Shown here one piece after another: positions 22,270 to 33,735 of a DNA stretch of 64,000 bases. The position numbers and the translations under genes are program-made. Within the stretch, counting starts at the first letter, position 1; the number at the start of each line of letters is the position of its first letter. This DNA comes from Prostheceraeus crozeri (lineage: Eukaryota > Platyhelminthes > Polycladida > Euryleptidae), in assembly GCA_907163375.1 (NCBI GenBank), contig CAJQUW010006352.1, positions 90,572 through 154,571 of the forward strand, written 5' to 3'. The notes beneath the pieces were generated by a model. The model saw nothing but the letters and a program-made list of their open reading frames with translations. It was not told where the DNA came from and made no database searches.

Positions 22270-23254
22270 GGCACGCGACCAACAAACGACTCACATTTTC
22301 CTTAATGCCTTGCTGCATAGGTGAATAAACGACTAACAATGACTTGTAGCCATCATACGGGGGGTGGGCGGTGAAGAGTGAATACAGAGCGCTTAGCGTG
22401 GCTTACGGGAGATGAGAGAGCTCCCATTGTTAAGTCTTGATGTATGAGGCGAAGTTTGTGTAAAGGCGGATTACATATTTTTCACACAGCGATTACATCT
22501 TTATGGGATTCGAGGATGAACAGGATCTGTTTGCTTGAGGGAATCGAAAAGGCAAAGATTGATGTACAGGATTTGTTTACATGTGAGGATCGCAAAAAGC
22601 ATACTGTATTTATTGATGGGATGAATTTAATGACAGGATCTGTTTACATGTGGGAAACGCAACAATTGAATTATGTCTGATTTATCTTTGTGACATATCT
22701 TTCAAGACATATCATTACCTATTCAGTATTTTGTCAGCCACTATGTGTGGGACCCCGCTCGTCTGGGTTTGAGTGTTCAGGTTAGGGGTCGAAACACAAC
22801 TAGACGAGTACCTGCTGATGACTGACGGACTGCAGTATTATGTTTTATATCCCTTAATCGGTAACTGAAGTAGTGGTCGATGTATTGTAATTCAAATGAA
22901 GAAATGTGGAATTACATAAAGTACTATAGACGGATGAAGAAACTGGCGATAACAAATTCAAGTAAAGAAATAGTATTTTCCATGTGTAGTCTTAGGTATA
23001 GTGTGTATAGTTTCATTGCTTTCGGTGTAGTAGAGTGTCATTGTAGTTCTATTGTTTACCTCCATTATCCACTTTCCACTTATCCACTCTTACCATTATC
23101 CACTTCGAGTAGTGTCAGATATAGTTCACTTGTAATCAGTGTAGTAGCATCGTTGTATTTCCATATTTTACCTCCACTTTTCCAATTTTTATTCATCGGT
23201 TTCCTGTTGTTTTATAATATCCATTTCTAATTTCCTTAACCTATGGTGACCATT
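22269..23254 (+). other. 3' untranslated part of Penelope-like unit 1
   Basis: No convincing gene. From about 22512 to 22660 the block ACAGGATYTGTTTRC occurs three times in imperfect 50-66-bp repeats. A stem CTCGTCT/AGACGAG brackets about 37 bases near 22758-22809. The same sequence follows the ORF of unit 2 (26636-27621). Confidence 0.6.
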
Positions 23255-23642
23255 GTCTTATTCTATTTCCACTATCAGCATCTGTAGTCGGTACAGTATA
23301 TTAGACGTCTGTTTTGAACGTGTATACGGTAGTGTTTGGAATCTATGGTATTAGTATATTAACAGCAAGAATGAGTAGTATTACAAGTCTTAAGATTTCC
23401 ATTTTTACCAGATATTGGGCCAAAGCTGATCAATTTTAATTCGTTGCCACGAGAAAGCTACATTGAGTTCTTTTAAGAACTGATTAATCCAATGGTTACA
23501 GTAGCATTGCTTTTGTACACTTGCGGATTGGAGAACGCCATCAGTCCTCCTTAGGACTACTTTAACTAATAATTTAAATTAGTAAGCATTATATTCTATT
23601 ATAAATGGCTACTGGGATGACTTTCATCATTGTATGAGAATT
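23255..23642 (+). repeat. Penelope-like terminal repeat A, copy 2 (internal)
   Basis: The junction between the two full units; sequence as in copies 1 and 3. Confidence 0.93.
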
Positions 23643-23846
23643 ACTTGGATAGTATGTCTTCAGATGCAGGTGGTTTCACGACCCCGCTACTGGACCTCTG
23701 CTAGCTGGCGAAATGCCTAATTTGTCCCACATCTTAATAATTATCATACATAGTCACTTAGGCGCAAATGCCAATAGATGGCAGGAATTTGAAAGTCCAA
23801 CCTCGGCAAATTCCTCGCTCTTTTCGAGGCTCTGGCAAATTTTCTC

Positions 23847-26636
23847 ATGGTTTATATGGTACGAAAAGTGTTCAGCGTTAATGCGAAGGAGTGGATAGCG
23901 CCCTCTACTTTGAAAAACATTAGATTTTGTGGTAGCAATAGATGTCTTTGCTGTAAATCTTTGAATACCGAAAATTGCTACGAAAGTTTCAGTACAGGCA
24001 ACCGGTTTATCTTTGATCAGCCAGGTGTTTTTACTTGTAAAAGTAGAAATGTTATTTATCTTATATCATGTAGCAGATGTGGAATGCAATATGTAGGACA
24101 GACAAAGCAACCGCTACATTGTAGATTAAATGGTCATCGTCATTCAGTATTAAAAGGTCACTTAAACACATATCTTAGCAATCACTTTAAGCAAGATCAT
24201 CATTCTTGGACTGATGTTGAATTGCAAATAATTGATCATGTTGATGACAATATATACATATCACCGGAAGAGATAAACAGAGAGCTCAACCGCAAGGAAG
24301 ACATGCATATCAAGATGCTCAATACCTTATACCCCTTGGGTTTGAATGATAGAGTTTTGGGAGGTGGATGTGTATCTCAGCAGTCCATATCCAATGATCA
24401 ATTTTTTAGTTATCCGATTAGCAGACGAAAAAGGAGTCATGGAATAAGAAAATCGGGTAGAAAAAGCTCAGGTATTATGGAACTTGACAATACCTATCAA
24501 GAATTACAAGATTCTTTTGAGACGCGTAGGATGTCAAGGTTTTATCATCTTCTAAAATCTCTCCCTAAAACTATGCTAAGAGCCATTCTAGGCAAGACAA
24601 GGGATGAGGCAAACATGATGACATTTGTACTAACAGCATACATTCAAAATAAACTTAACCTAGACTCGGAGAACAAAAATGTGAAAGAACGAGCAACCAT
24701 AATCATCCCGTTCGAATCTCAGACAATAGACTCACTCAATCTCATGTCTATATTCTGCGATCACAGTGTGTGCAAGCTAATTCCAAGCACAATTCAAGAA
24801 CGTTATCCACCGAAAATATTCTATAAATTAGATAAACCCACTGCATTGATGTTTTGCAATTATGGGCGTTTTTTGAATAACCTAAAGTTTCAGGATGTGA
24901 TGCACATCATGAACAATCCATGCTCATGTAGCAAGAGGCAATCTTTTGTTTACCCACATTATGGTCACGTAATAACGGGTGATCTGGATATTGTGGATGA
25001 TGAAGACTTACGTCAACTCTTCAGTTTTGGTACCAAACACAGAATCCCCAAAAGCCTTAGTTGGAGTGCCATAACAACTCAAATTAGTAATTCATTAGAT
25101 GAGCATATTACAAAAATAAGTAAGAAAGAGAAGCTTGAGGCTACTTTATTCTCAGCGTGGAAATCAAGAATCATGGCACTGATTAAAGATCGAATATATC
25201 TTGCTAAGAAATCCTCGAATAGATTTCGCGCACACACTAATCGACACAAGATTAATGTCAAAATGGGTAAAAATCTGAAAGAATTGCAGAATGACGTCAT
25301 AATTACGCCAGTTGATAAAGCATCTAATAATTATGCCTTCATTTGCAAAAAGTTTTATCTCCAAATTCTCTTATCCGAGTTGGGAATTGATATTTCCACG
25401 TCGAACATATCGGGTAATGATACCTATGGTCCAGAGCAAATTTTAGCGCAGAATGTAATTGAACAACACACAACAATTATGAAAAGCGAGTTTAAACTAT
25501 CTGTCTGTGAAAAAGACAGAAAATTACCAAAATTATATTGGATTCCAAAATTTCACAAAACTCCATGCAAATTTAGATTCATAGCAGGAGCACGACAATG
25601 CACATCGAAAAAGCTTTCCATCAAAGTAAATTCAGCCTTAAGTATTTTGCGTGACAATTTTCAGAGATATTGTATGGCAATTAAGAGAAACAGCGGTTTC
25701 GATTGCTTCTGGAGTATAAAGTCCACACAAGAATTTCTACACAGATTAAATTCGACACAAGTTCATTCATTGCAAGTTTTCGATTTTTCAACCTTATATA
25801 CGAATCTTGATCAAAAATTGATTGAAGATCACATATTCGCTATTATGGATTTGGTGTTTAATTCCTCAAATAGAAAATTTATTTGCATTGGATATGATAA
25901 GTCCTTTTGCTCAATGAAAAAATATAGTGGTTATCACTGTTTTGATAAACAGAAGTTAAAAGAAGCCATACATTTCCTATTATCACAGACCTACGTCACA
26001 TTCGGTAATTTAGTTTTCAGGCAGATTAAAGGCATTCCAATGGGAGGAAATTCTAGTCCACTCCTAGCTGACCTATTCCTCTTACACTGCGAATATGTTT
26101 TTATGCAAAATTTGATAAAAACTAAGAAATATCATTTAGCACGCTTGTTATCACCTACATCAAGATACATAGACGATATATGTGTTGTCAATTATAAACA
26201 CTTTAATTCGTTGATTCAAAGAATTTATCCACCTGACTTGTTGGCGGAGAGAAATGGTGATAACAATAAAGAGGTAGTTTACCTTGATGTGAAAATACAA
26301 ATCTCACAGAACAGCTTGAGAACTTCAGTATATCACAAGGTAGATGACTTCTCTTTCTTTGTAGTGCAACTGACTTTTCCGGAGAGCATGATCCCATTAC
26401 AGATGGCCCTTCATGTTTTCGCGTCGCAGGTAGTCAGATATTGTAGAATATGCTCGAAGTTACAAGACGCTGTACACAAAACTAACAAGACACTAAATAT
26501 CATGAAATCTAGAGGTTATTCTCAGCATGACTTGATGAGTTACACAGAAAAGGCTCTCACAAGGCATAATGAATCGCTTCACAAATATGGTCTTTTCTCG
26601 GCTCGACAATTCACTTCACTCTGTGAATTTCAATGA
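23847..26636 (+). CDS. Naiad-type Penelope-like protein, N-terminal GIY-YIG endonuclease plus reverse transcriptase, 929 aa, intact
   Basis: Nicks DNA and copies the element RNA at the nick. Residues 25-45 hold a Cys cluster (CGSNRCLCCKSL), and residues 60-125 the GIY-YIG domain: NVIYLISCSRCGMQYVGQT, the conserved Arg in HCRLNGHRHS, and a His-rich zinc-binding tail (NHFKQDHHS). Next come ML-TLYPLGLNDR, typical of this group, a basic segment (RRKRSHGIRKSGRKSS), and a linker. The RT covers about residues 480-850: PVDKASNN, WIPKFHKTPCKFRFIAG, FDFSTLYTNLDQ (motif A), KGIPMGGNSSPLLADLF (motif B) and RYIDDICVVN (motif C). A thumb-like C terminus follows. There is no C-terminal GIY-YIG. The start at 23847 is the first ATG of the frame; a second one (M4) is nearby. 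No in-frame TGA is present, so it is not one of the selenoprotein variants. It looks functional. Confidence 0.92.
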   Translation: MVYMVRKVFSVNAKEWIAPSTLKNIRFCGSNRCLCCKSLNTENCYESFSTGNRFIFDQPGVFTCKSRNVIYLISCSRCGMQYVGQTKQPLHCRLNGHRHSVLKGHLNTYLSNHFKQDHHSWTDVELQIIDHVDDNIYISPEEINRELNRKEDMHIKMLNTLYPLGLNDRVLGGGCVSQQSISNDQFFSYPISRRKRSHGIRKSGRKSSGIMELDNTYQELQDSFETRRMSRFYHLLKSLPKTMLRAILGKTRDEANMMTFVLTAYIQNKLNLDSENKNVKERATIIIPFESQTIDSLNLMSIFCDHSVCKLIPSTIQERYPPKIFYKLDKPTALMFCNYGRFLNNLKFQDVMHIMNNPCSCSKRQSFVYPHYGHVITGDLDIVDDEDLRQLFSFGTKHRIPKSLSWSAITTQISNSLDEHITKISKKEKLEATLFSAWKSRIMALIKDRIYLAKKSSNRFRAHTNRHKINVKMGKNLKELQNDVIITPVDKASNNYAFICKKFYLQILLSELGIDISTSNISGNDTYGPEQILAQNVIEQHTTIMKSEFKLSVCEKDRKLPKLYWIPKFHKTPCKFRFIAGARQCTSKKLSIKVNSALSILRDNFQRYCMAIKRNSGFDCFWSIKSTQEFLHRLNSTQVHSLQVFDFSTLYTNLDQKLIEDHIFAIMDLVFNSSNRKFICIGYDKSFCSMKKYSGYHCFDKQKLKEAIHFLLSQTYVTFGNLVFRQIKGIPMGGNSSPLLADLFLLHCEYVFMQNLIKTKKYHLARLLSPTSRYIDDICVVNYKHFNSLIQRIYPPDLLAERNGDNNKEVVYLDVKIQISQNSLRTSVYHKVDDFSFFVVQLTFPESMIPLQMALHVFASQVVRYCRICSKLQDAVHKTNKTLNIMKSRGYSQHDLMSYTEKALTRHNESLHKYGLFSARQFTSLCEFQ

Positions 26637-27621
26637 GGCACGCGACCAACAAACGACTCACATTTTCCTTAATGCCTTGCTGCATAGGTGAATAAACGAC
26701 TAACAATGACTTGTAGCCATCATACGGGGGGTGGGCGGTGAAGAGTGAATACAGAGCGCTTAGCGTGGCTTACGGGAGATGAGAGAGCTCCCATTGTTAA
26801 GTCTTGATGTATGAGGCGAAGTTTGTGTAAAGGCGGATTACATATTTTTCACACAGCGATTACATCTTTATGGGATTCGAGGATGAACAGGATCTGTTTG
26901 CTTGAGGGAATCGAAAAGGCAAAGATTGATGTACAGGATTTGTTTACATGTGAGGATCGCAAAAAGCATACTGTATTTATTGATGGGATGAATTTAATGA
27001 CAGGATCTGTTTACATGTGGGAAACGCAACAATTGAATTATGTCTGATTTATCTTTGTGACATATCTTTCAAGACATATCATTACCTATTCAGTATTTTG
27101 TCAGCCACTATGTGTGGGACCCCGCTCGTCTGGGTTTGAGTGTTCAGGTTAGGGGTCGAAACACAACTAGACGAGTACCTGCTGATGACTGACGGACTGC
27201 AGTATTATGTTTTATATCCCTTAATCGGTAACTGAAGTAGTGGTCGATGTATTGTAATTCAAATGAAGAAATGTGGAATTACATAAAGTACTATAGACGG
27301 ATGAAGAAACTGGCGATAACAAATTCAAGTAAAGAAATAGTATTTTCCATGTGTAGTCTTAGGTATAGTGTGTATAGTTTCATTGCTTTCGGTGTAGTAG
27401 AGTGTCATTGTAGTTCTATTGTTTACCTCCATTATCCACTTTCCACTTATCCACTCTTACCATTATCCACTTCGAGTAGTGTCAGATATAGTTCACTTGT
27501 AATCAGTGTAGTAGCATCGTTGTATTTCCATATTTTACCTCCACTTTTCCAATTTTTATTCATCGGTTTCCTGTTGTTTTATAATATCCATTTCTAATTT
27601 CCTTAACCTATGGTGACCATT
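26636..27621 (+). other. 3' untranslated part of Penelope-like unit 2
   Basis: Same content as in unit 1, with the triplicated ACAGGATYTGTTTRC block near 26879-27030. Three short TATCCACT copies lie near 27430-27470. Confidence 0.6.
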
Positions 27622-28009
27622 GTCTTATTCTATTTCCACTATCAGCATCTGTAGTCGGTACAGTATATTAGACGTCTGTTTTGAACGTGTATACGGTAGT
27701 GTTTGGAATCTATGGTATTAGTATATTAACAGCAAGAATGAGTAGTATTACAAGTCTTAAGATTTCCATTTTTACCAGATATTGGGCCAAAGCTGATCAA
27801 TTTTAATTCGTTGCCACGAGAAAGCTACATTGAGTTCTTTTAAGAACTGATTAATCCAATGGTTACAGTAGCATTGCTTTTGTACACTTGCGGATTGGAG
27901 AACGCCATCAGTCCTCCTTAGGACTACTTTAACTAATAATTTAAATTAGTAAGCATTATATTCTATTATAAATGGCTACTGGGATGACTTTCATCATTGT
28001 ATGAGAATT
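27622..28009 (+). repeat. Penelope-like terminal repeat A, copy 3 (array end)
   Basis: Identity with copies 1 and 2 stops sharply at GAGAATT (28009), defining the right boundary of the array and the 388-bp length of A. Confidence 0.93.
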
Positions 28010-28063
28010 GCATCTGTTTCGCGTTGTCGCGTTTATTATGGACCGGTCAGCGACCGTGGATTT

Positions 28064-28119
28064 CCCTGGCTTCATCTGGCGATGAGCGTGCGCAGTCTAT
28101 TCATTATCCTAGTCAGTGG
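28064..28119 (-). repeat. Dispersed short repeat, copy 2
   Basis: On the minus strand it reads CCACTGACTAGGATAATG, then AATAGACTGCGCACG, and ends near GAAGCCAGGG, matching 42162-42233. It starts only 55 bases beyond the Penelope-like array. Confidence 0.75.
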
Positions 28120-29540
28120 ATTTGGTCAATGCATATGAATATGTTCCACACTGGTTCTCTGATTGGCGAGGCCATCGCGAGGCCAATCCGCGAAACATAA
28201 ATGTAGACTATTGAGAACACGGTTATTAACAAAGAAACATAAGCGCAGAAGGATGCAACTGTTGAGGGAAGCTTCAAGCAGTTTGTAGTTAAAGCGATGG
28301 AAAATGAAGCCTTAATTGCCCTTAAGTTGCGTAGAAAATTAATTTCATGAAACAGCATAAGAAAGCAGATTGGTCTTGAGCTTATTATCAGATGTGCATT
28401 GATTTCAATTTTTGATCAGTGTTGTTTTCACTTTCATAAAAACAACCCCATAGGCTACTCGCACTTAAACTGCAGGTGATATGTTGAGCAATTTTGAAAA
28501 TTTATGTCAGTACCGTTTAGTTCAAGGTTCAAGTCCAACCTTTTTAAAATACCTTATCCTGCATGAATGCACCGGTTAAGTAATGCTATCCATCAAAAGT
28601 TAATCCCTTCGAGATCATAATCTCAATGGACAAGTCCTTTTGAATTTCATGTATTCGTCACTTTGGCCATCAATAGGATACCCTGACGGCTGATGTCAAA
28701 TCCGTTCTTTGATCATTTCTGATTGATGTCTATTCATCGTAACGAGATTTGCTCCACTGATTATCTTGTCGGAAATGAGGAAATGTCAATATTTGTAACT
28801 TCATCTTCACGATTTCAAAGATTTAAAATTCCTTGTGGAACGTGAAATGTTGTATAGACTAGTCATGATTCAAATCTCTCTAATGATGTTCGTTGAGAAC
28901 ATAATTATAACGTTTGGGATTAAGACATGAATATTATGAATCATGTCTGCTTCCTTAGTGTCATCAATAATAGACATGATTTTTTAGAATATCATTAATA
29001 ATGGAAGGATTAAAATATGCTGGCGATGACATCTAAACAATCAAATGTTGTTATAATCTTTTGAATATTCTTAGGCGTCAGATTCAGTTACAAAATTAGA
29101 CAACAATCATAGTTTTCTAGAATTATAAAATTGTGAATGAAATTTGCGAAGTCACAATATTCTCCTCATACTTCTTATACAACACATGGATCTTTGGAAC
29201 TCCTAAATGAATGAATAAACACCATAACGCTTAAAAGGAGATGACGAAGATGCCATTCCGGTTCAATGCTTCTTGGTAGAGGTTTGGGATGAAGTTATCT
29301 ATGCTTGGAAGACGCTTCAGGGAGCAAATTCCAGTCCATAGAGCCGTATCAATACAGTTTCTTACCCATAGAGCGACGAGGCGCAAATGACTGATAGAAA
29401 TGAAATATGATGTTGAAGTTTGATAATAAGCTACCAATGTTTGAACGCTATATTTGTAAAGAGAAAATATGCCGAAAGAGTGAGGAGACTTACTCAGCTC
29501 TTGTATAAAGCCCGATTTCATTTCACACGTATTTAAGACT
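28120..29540. other. Noncoding stretch, nothing recognised
   Basis: AT-rich; a 96-codon minus-strand open frame at 29231-29521 has no motif I recognise and no supporting promoter or similarity. Confidence 0.5.
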
Positions 29541-29547
29541 TGTGATC

Positions 29548-29618
29548 GGCGCTGTGGCTTTATGGTAGTATGTTCGCTTTGCGTCTGGATGAGCTGGGTT
29601 CAGACTTTAGTCGAGTGA
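29548..29618 (+). repeat. tRNA-like head of a SINE or a tRNA pseudogene
   Basis: The sequence has a box A-like TGGCTTTATGGTAGTATG and, 29 bases on, a box B-like GGGTTCAGACTTTAG, with the spacing of an internal Pol III promoter. Stems pair poorly, so it is not a working tRNA. Short A-rich and AATAAATAAG sequence follows. It fits a diverged tRNA-derived SINE. Confidence 0.45.
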
Positions 29619-32177
29619 AACCTACGGCATTTAAAAAAGGCACACTCTACATTCTTTGAAATGGAATAAATAAGCTTTTGCACTGCGACGATATCCCCAG
29701 TTGCGCAAAGATTTGTGACCAAAAGAAAAGGGAGACCAGCGCGATTATAATGGTGTTACTTCCAACCCCGTATGATGTCTATAGAATGCCCAAAAAACTG
29801 AGCTTGAAAGAACTTATATGAAAAGGCTTAATTTTGAAAATAGGTCGGTGTTAAATGGGTCAATAAACTTTAGGTTGCTCCTATAAAAGGCCCAGTTTTG
29901 CACTAAAATTCACAAAGAAACGCATTATGTATATGTTCATTATGTGTCATTCATTTTGGTAAATAATGACAGGTAAGCTAACACAATCAAGTTGTGAGGG
30001 AGAAAAAAAGTAATTGCAGCAAATAAAATGTATTGAAACAAATATAAAATGATAAATAATATGTGCAGCACATAATGAAATATATGTAGCAATACATACC
30101 GGTAATAAATACATGTAGTAGTGCAATACATGCTATACAAATAATAAATAATGAAATTATAATAGATCTTATAATGTAATAATACATCCTTAACTTATTA
30201 GCAGCTTCAATTTCTGTCAGCTAAACGCCTTTTAACAATGAGGGGAAAAGTGGGCCACAAATTCAGCCGCAGAAGCATGAATTTTGTGATTGAGTGTCCA
30301 AAGATAGAAGAGCAAAAGTATTAGTTTTTAGCATATTTTAATACAATTGGATTTGCGAAACCTTTGACATCAAAACTGACCAGTAACATAATCAATCAGT
30401 TACCTGCAGGGAAAAATGGCAAAAAAACTTTTTAATCGGCATGATTCTCTTTCGTTTGAAGTCTAAGAAAATGCTGTTGGTTTTAGTCAACGTTGGTTTA
30501 CAGGTAGTTGTGGGAAACTTATTATGTTCGCAAGATAGGCTATTCAATATTAGAAAAACTAAGAAAAATTATGCTCATAAACAATAGATTGATCTGACCG
30601 GTTGGGTGATTGCAGCAAAGCCGGCCGTTGGTTACAGCATCTCCGGCAACCCGTCAGCGAGGCTTGAATGTATGGGGAAAGACTATTACTACATTGCAGA
30701 TATATCGACGTATCAATAGGACAATAAAATGGTTCTACGAGAAAATGGCTCTATTCACCGATACTTTCGGGAATGTAAGAACCGAACCTGAGCCGGTTCC
30801 CTTCGTACTCCGAATCCAAGAACCGTAAATGCCAAGTGCAAATATCTCTTGCTTGATGAACATTTATACAGAATAGGTAATAAATTAGTCGACGTGTATC
30901 TGTTCTGAATATTAAAATATTTCCTATGATGGATGCTTCGCATCATCAATTTGGAAAGAAGACCATTAGAGCAATATTCAAAAATATTTCTTTTGAACGC
31001 AATTTGATAGAATTCTGACAAAGAGCTGTCAAAGAGCTTATTCATCATCTTCTATTCATTTGAGATTTCCTTTTGTTGTTTATTCGCATTAATATAGAAA
31101 TATTCTCAACATATCTGAAGATCAAATGCCTCATTGACGGATAAAGAAAATTTATCACTTAATTGAAATTCAATGTCTACGGTCCCTTGAGAATTGAATT
31201 TTTTCACTCCAATACTTCAAGTTCAATTAGGACTCGACCATAAACTTGAATTCACCTGTCTCTGGCTGGATATTGCCTAAGACAATCAGTGAGTATGCAA
31301 GTGCATTGTCTCTGTAATTGAATGTGCCATCCGGTAAGAAGATACTTCATAATAGAAATTTTTGATGAGAATTTGGTCTTTTCATTAGCAGACAAAAATA
31401 AGCGGCGCCAATTGCTATATTATCGGAAGAAAGCAAAACTGGAAAACAGAAACTATTTTGTAATAGTCAAAACGATGCAAGGACCTCCGTTTTCTCGTTT
31501 AATCAATAGGTTGATGCTTAGTTATTGCCTCTTCTTGTTTGTTAATCTTAGCTTAGTAATCGTCGATTTTTCATTATTTTGTTCTGGAATTTCCATTCAA
31601 CTCATCAGATTTCTTCCATTCACTTATTGAGGATGCAAATACTTTTTCGTTCAAAATAAATCGATGACAAAAATCAGAATACTGCTTTTTCTCAAAATTG
31701 CCATATTTTTCTGATTAGAATCGTACGTTACATGTATATTTCACTCCCACTCGTCGGAGGTGGTGGTAATTTTTTTTCCGCAGATGGAGATTTTAACTTT
31801 TTATATTAGAAGGAACGCATTTTTTATTAATGAAACTAGTGGTAATTAAAGAAGTTTTCTGATAATGATTCCACGCAATGAATGTCATTGGAGCTCCTCC
31901 GTATTAAAGTAAAATTGCACTTTTCAAAATGCGGTCATTTTTGCCAATTGTAGGCGGCGGCGCACTTTATTTGAGTTATCAGTTTTATCATTTGCGCTAT
32001 TCTTGCATTCCTTTGATACTTATTAAAACTCTTGAAGCCCTAATAATTTGAAAACCATCAACTTTTGCTAGAAGCAATATCGTGAATTAATATACAGCTG
32101 CTATAGTATATATCGGGATAGAAGTGTTTAAAATTCACAAATGTGGAATATTTAATAACAAACCACGTAATTTTGCT
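29619..32177. other. Noncoding AT-rich stretch, nothing recognised
   Basis: Low-complexity AT-rich runs at 29990-30180 account for several chance frames there. I saw no coding or RNA signal. Confidence 0.5.
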
Positions 32178-32317
32178 AATTGACAATGGACAACTAAATT
32201 GGTGCAACAAGAACACCAGATTGGCACAATAGGAACACCAAGTTGACATAGTGGGAACATTGAAATGGCACAACAGGAAATTGACAATCAAGTGACGCCA
32301 AAATGGCACATTAAATG
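32178..32317 (+). repeat. Short tandem-like repeats built on TTGGCACAATAGGAACACC
   Basis: About five degenerate units of roughly 22-26 bp with cores such as TTGGTGCAACAAGAACACCA and TTGGCACAATAGGAACACCA. The inverse version occurs at 33640-33735. Confidence 0.65.
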
Positions 32318-33639
32318 TTTTTGGAACTATTACTCATCCGCATCGAAATGCAACAAATTTGGTTGTATTTAGATGTGGATGAGTAAGAACTGCAGTCATA
32401 AATTAACTTAACTTGATGCGATATTTTAATTTCATGACATTTTATCATCAACCGAGCATCTTCACAAATAATGCTGCAAATGTCATTCCTCTGAAATTTC
32501 ATTAGCTTTCTTTTCGGGATTAAAACTGTAAGCTACAAGTCACATGATCTTTAATCAAACCCCGCATGCACATGATCTCAATCGAAAATTTGCAAATGCA
32601 CCCAACTAAATATTTTACAAAACTGATTTGCAAGAAGATCGGATAAAACCATAAAATGCAGATTGTTTAAGAGCAACAAACGTCGCGCATGAATTAAGAC
32701 AGACAAACTAATTGTCTGACTCAATGGTTACAACCGCTTATTTTTCAAGAAGAATAAGAAAGATTCCTACAAGCCTATATTGCATGCTATATTGCCTATA
32801 CTTTGCATAGGCAGATGATGATATCACATCCAAAGACTTGTATTTGATCTTTATCACGCTTTTGCATAAAAAGTGACATCACATTAGGTCTACTCTACAA
32901 ATGCCACACGATCACTGTCAGTACGACACCATAACACCATAGATATTTATTTAATATTAAACTAGTGTGTTGTTATTTCATTTAGTAATTAACTAATGAT
33001 TTAAATCACAACTTGCAAAATTGTAATTTTCATTCACAAGTGCTTCTAATGTATCTAACTTTTTGCCGCTAAATGTCCGACGCATGGGTTTACACTTAGC
33101 ACAAGTTACTTGCTGACTAATCACATGAATACAGTCGGTCAGCTGTCTATTAAGATTTCCAATATGTCTATCATAAAGGATAACCTTAATGATAACTTTT
33201 TCATGATAACTTTTTATACTGACCTCATTAGCATGGATGAACTTCTCATTGAATAACGTGATTACATAAGTTATCTGTACAACGAATATGAAAATTAAAT
33301 TTTTATCACGAAATTAAGTAGTTTGCTTATTCTTGAATATCGTTCACTTTATCTTATGTCTCAATTAAAGCTGCCCATTTAGTGTTACATATACATGTAC
33401 ATTGAAAACTTCATTTATATAATCTACGAATGATTATGGTGTTCTGTGATGAACCCGAAGTATGACTCACAGGAAGAGAATTAATACTATAGGCCTATAA
33501 ATGTTAAATAATGTTTTTCCAAATAAAATCGTTGTTTGGATGATTGGTGAATGTTCAGTTGTCATGAACTGTTATATGAAATAAAGGTATTGATGAAATA
33601 AAGCTAGTGTGTATATAATCTAATATTGTATTAAAATGA
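32318..33639. other. Noncoding sequence between inverted short-repeat clusters
   Basis: AT-rich with no coding motif. It may be the body of a non-autonomous element bounded by the flanking repeat clusters. Confidence 0.4.
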
Positions 33640-33735
33640 AGTTGTGCCAATTTGGTGTGCCTACTTTGTCAATTTGGTTTTCGATTGTGCTAATTAAGTA
33701 CTCTTCATTGTGCCAATTTGAAGTCCCCCCTTTGA
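33640..33735 (-). repeat. Inverse cluster of the TTGGCACAA repeat
   Basis: Three to four units reading TTGTGCCAATTTGG or GTGCCAATTTGAAG on the plus strand, the complement of the 32.2-kb cluster. Confidence 0.6.

Larger units (their letters stand above)
18889..28009 (+). mobile_element. Tandem array of two Naiad-type Penelope-like elements (A-B-A-B-A)
   Basis: Two head-to-tail units, 18889-23254 and 23255-27621, are almost identical over 4.37 kb, followed by a third copy of only the first 388 bases (27622-28009). I noticed only two base substitutions and three one-base length differences between the units, so they are very recent copies. Head-to-tail arrangement with a terminal direct repeat (pseudo-LTR) is typical of Penelope-like elements. 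The encoded protein has GIY-YIG before the RT, the permuted order described for the Naiad/Chlamys group (Craig and colleagues, 2021). Confidence 0.9.

Noticed and set aside
22740-22835. Hammerhead or SECIS element in the Penelope-like 3' region (GTCGAAAC and CTGATGACTGAC)
   Set aside because: Stem II does not pair between the two boxes, and the intact ORF has no in-frame TGA that would need a SECIS.
29231-29521. 96-codon minus-strand frame
   Set aside because: No motif, no promoter signal, and composition like the AT-rich surroundings.
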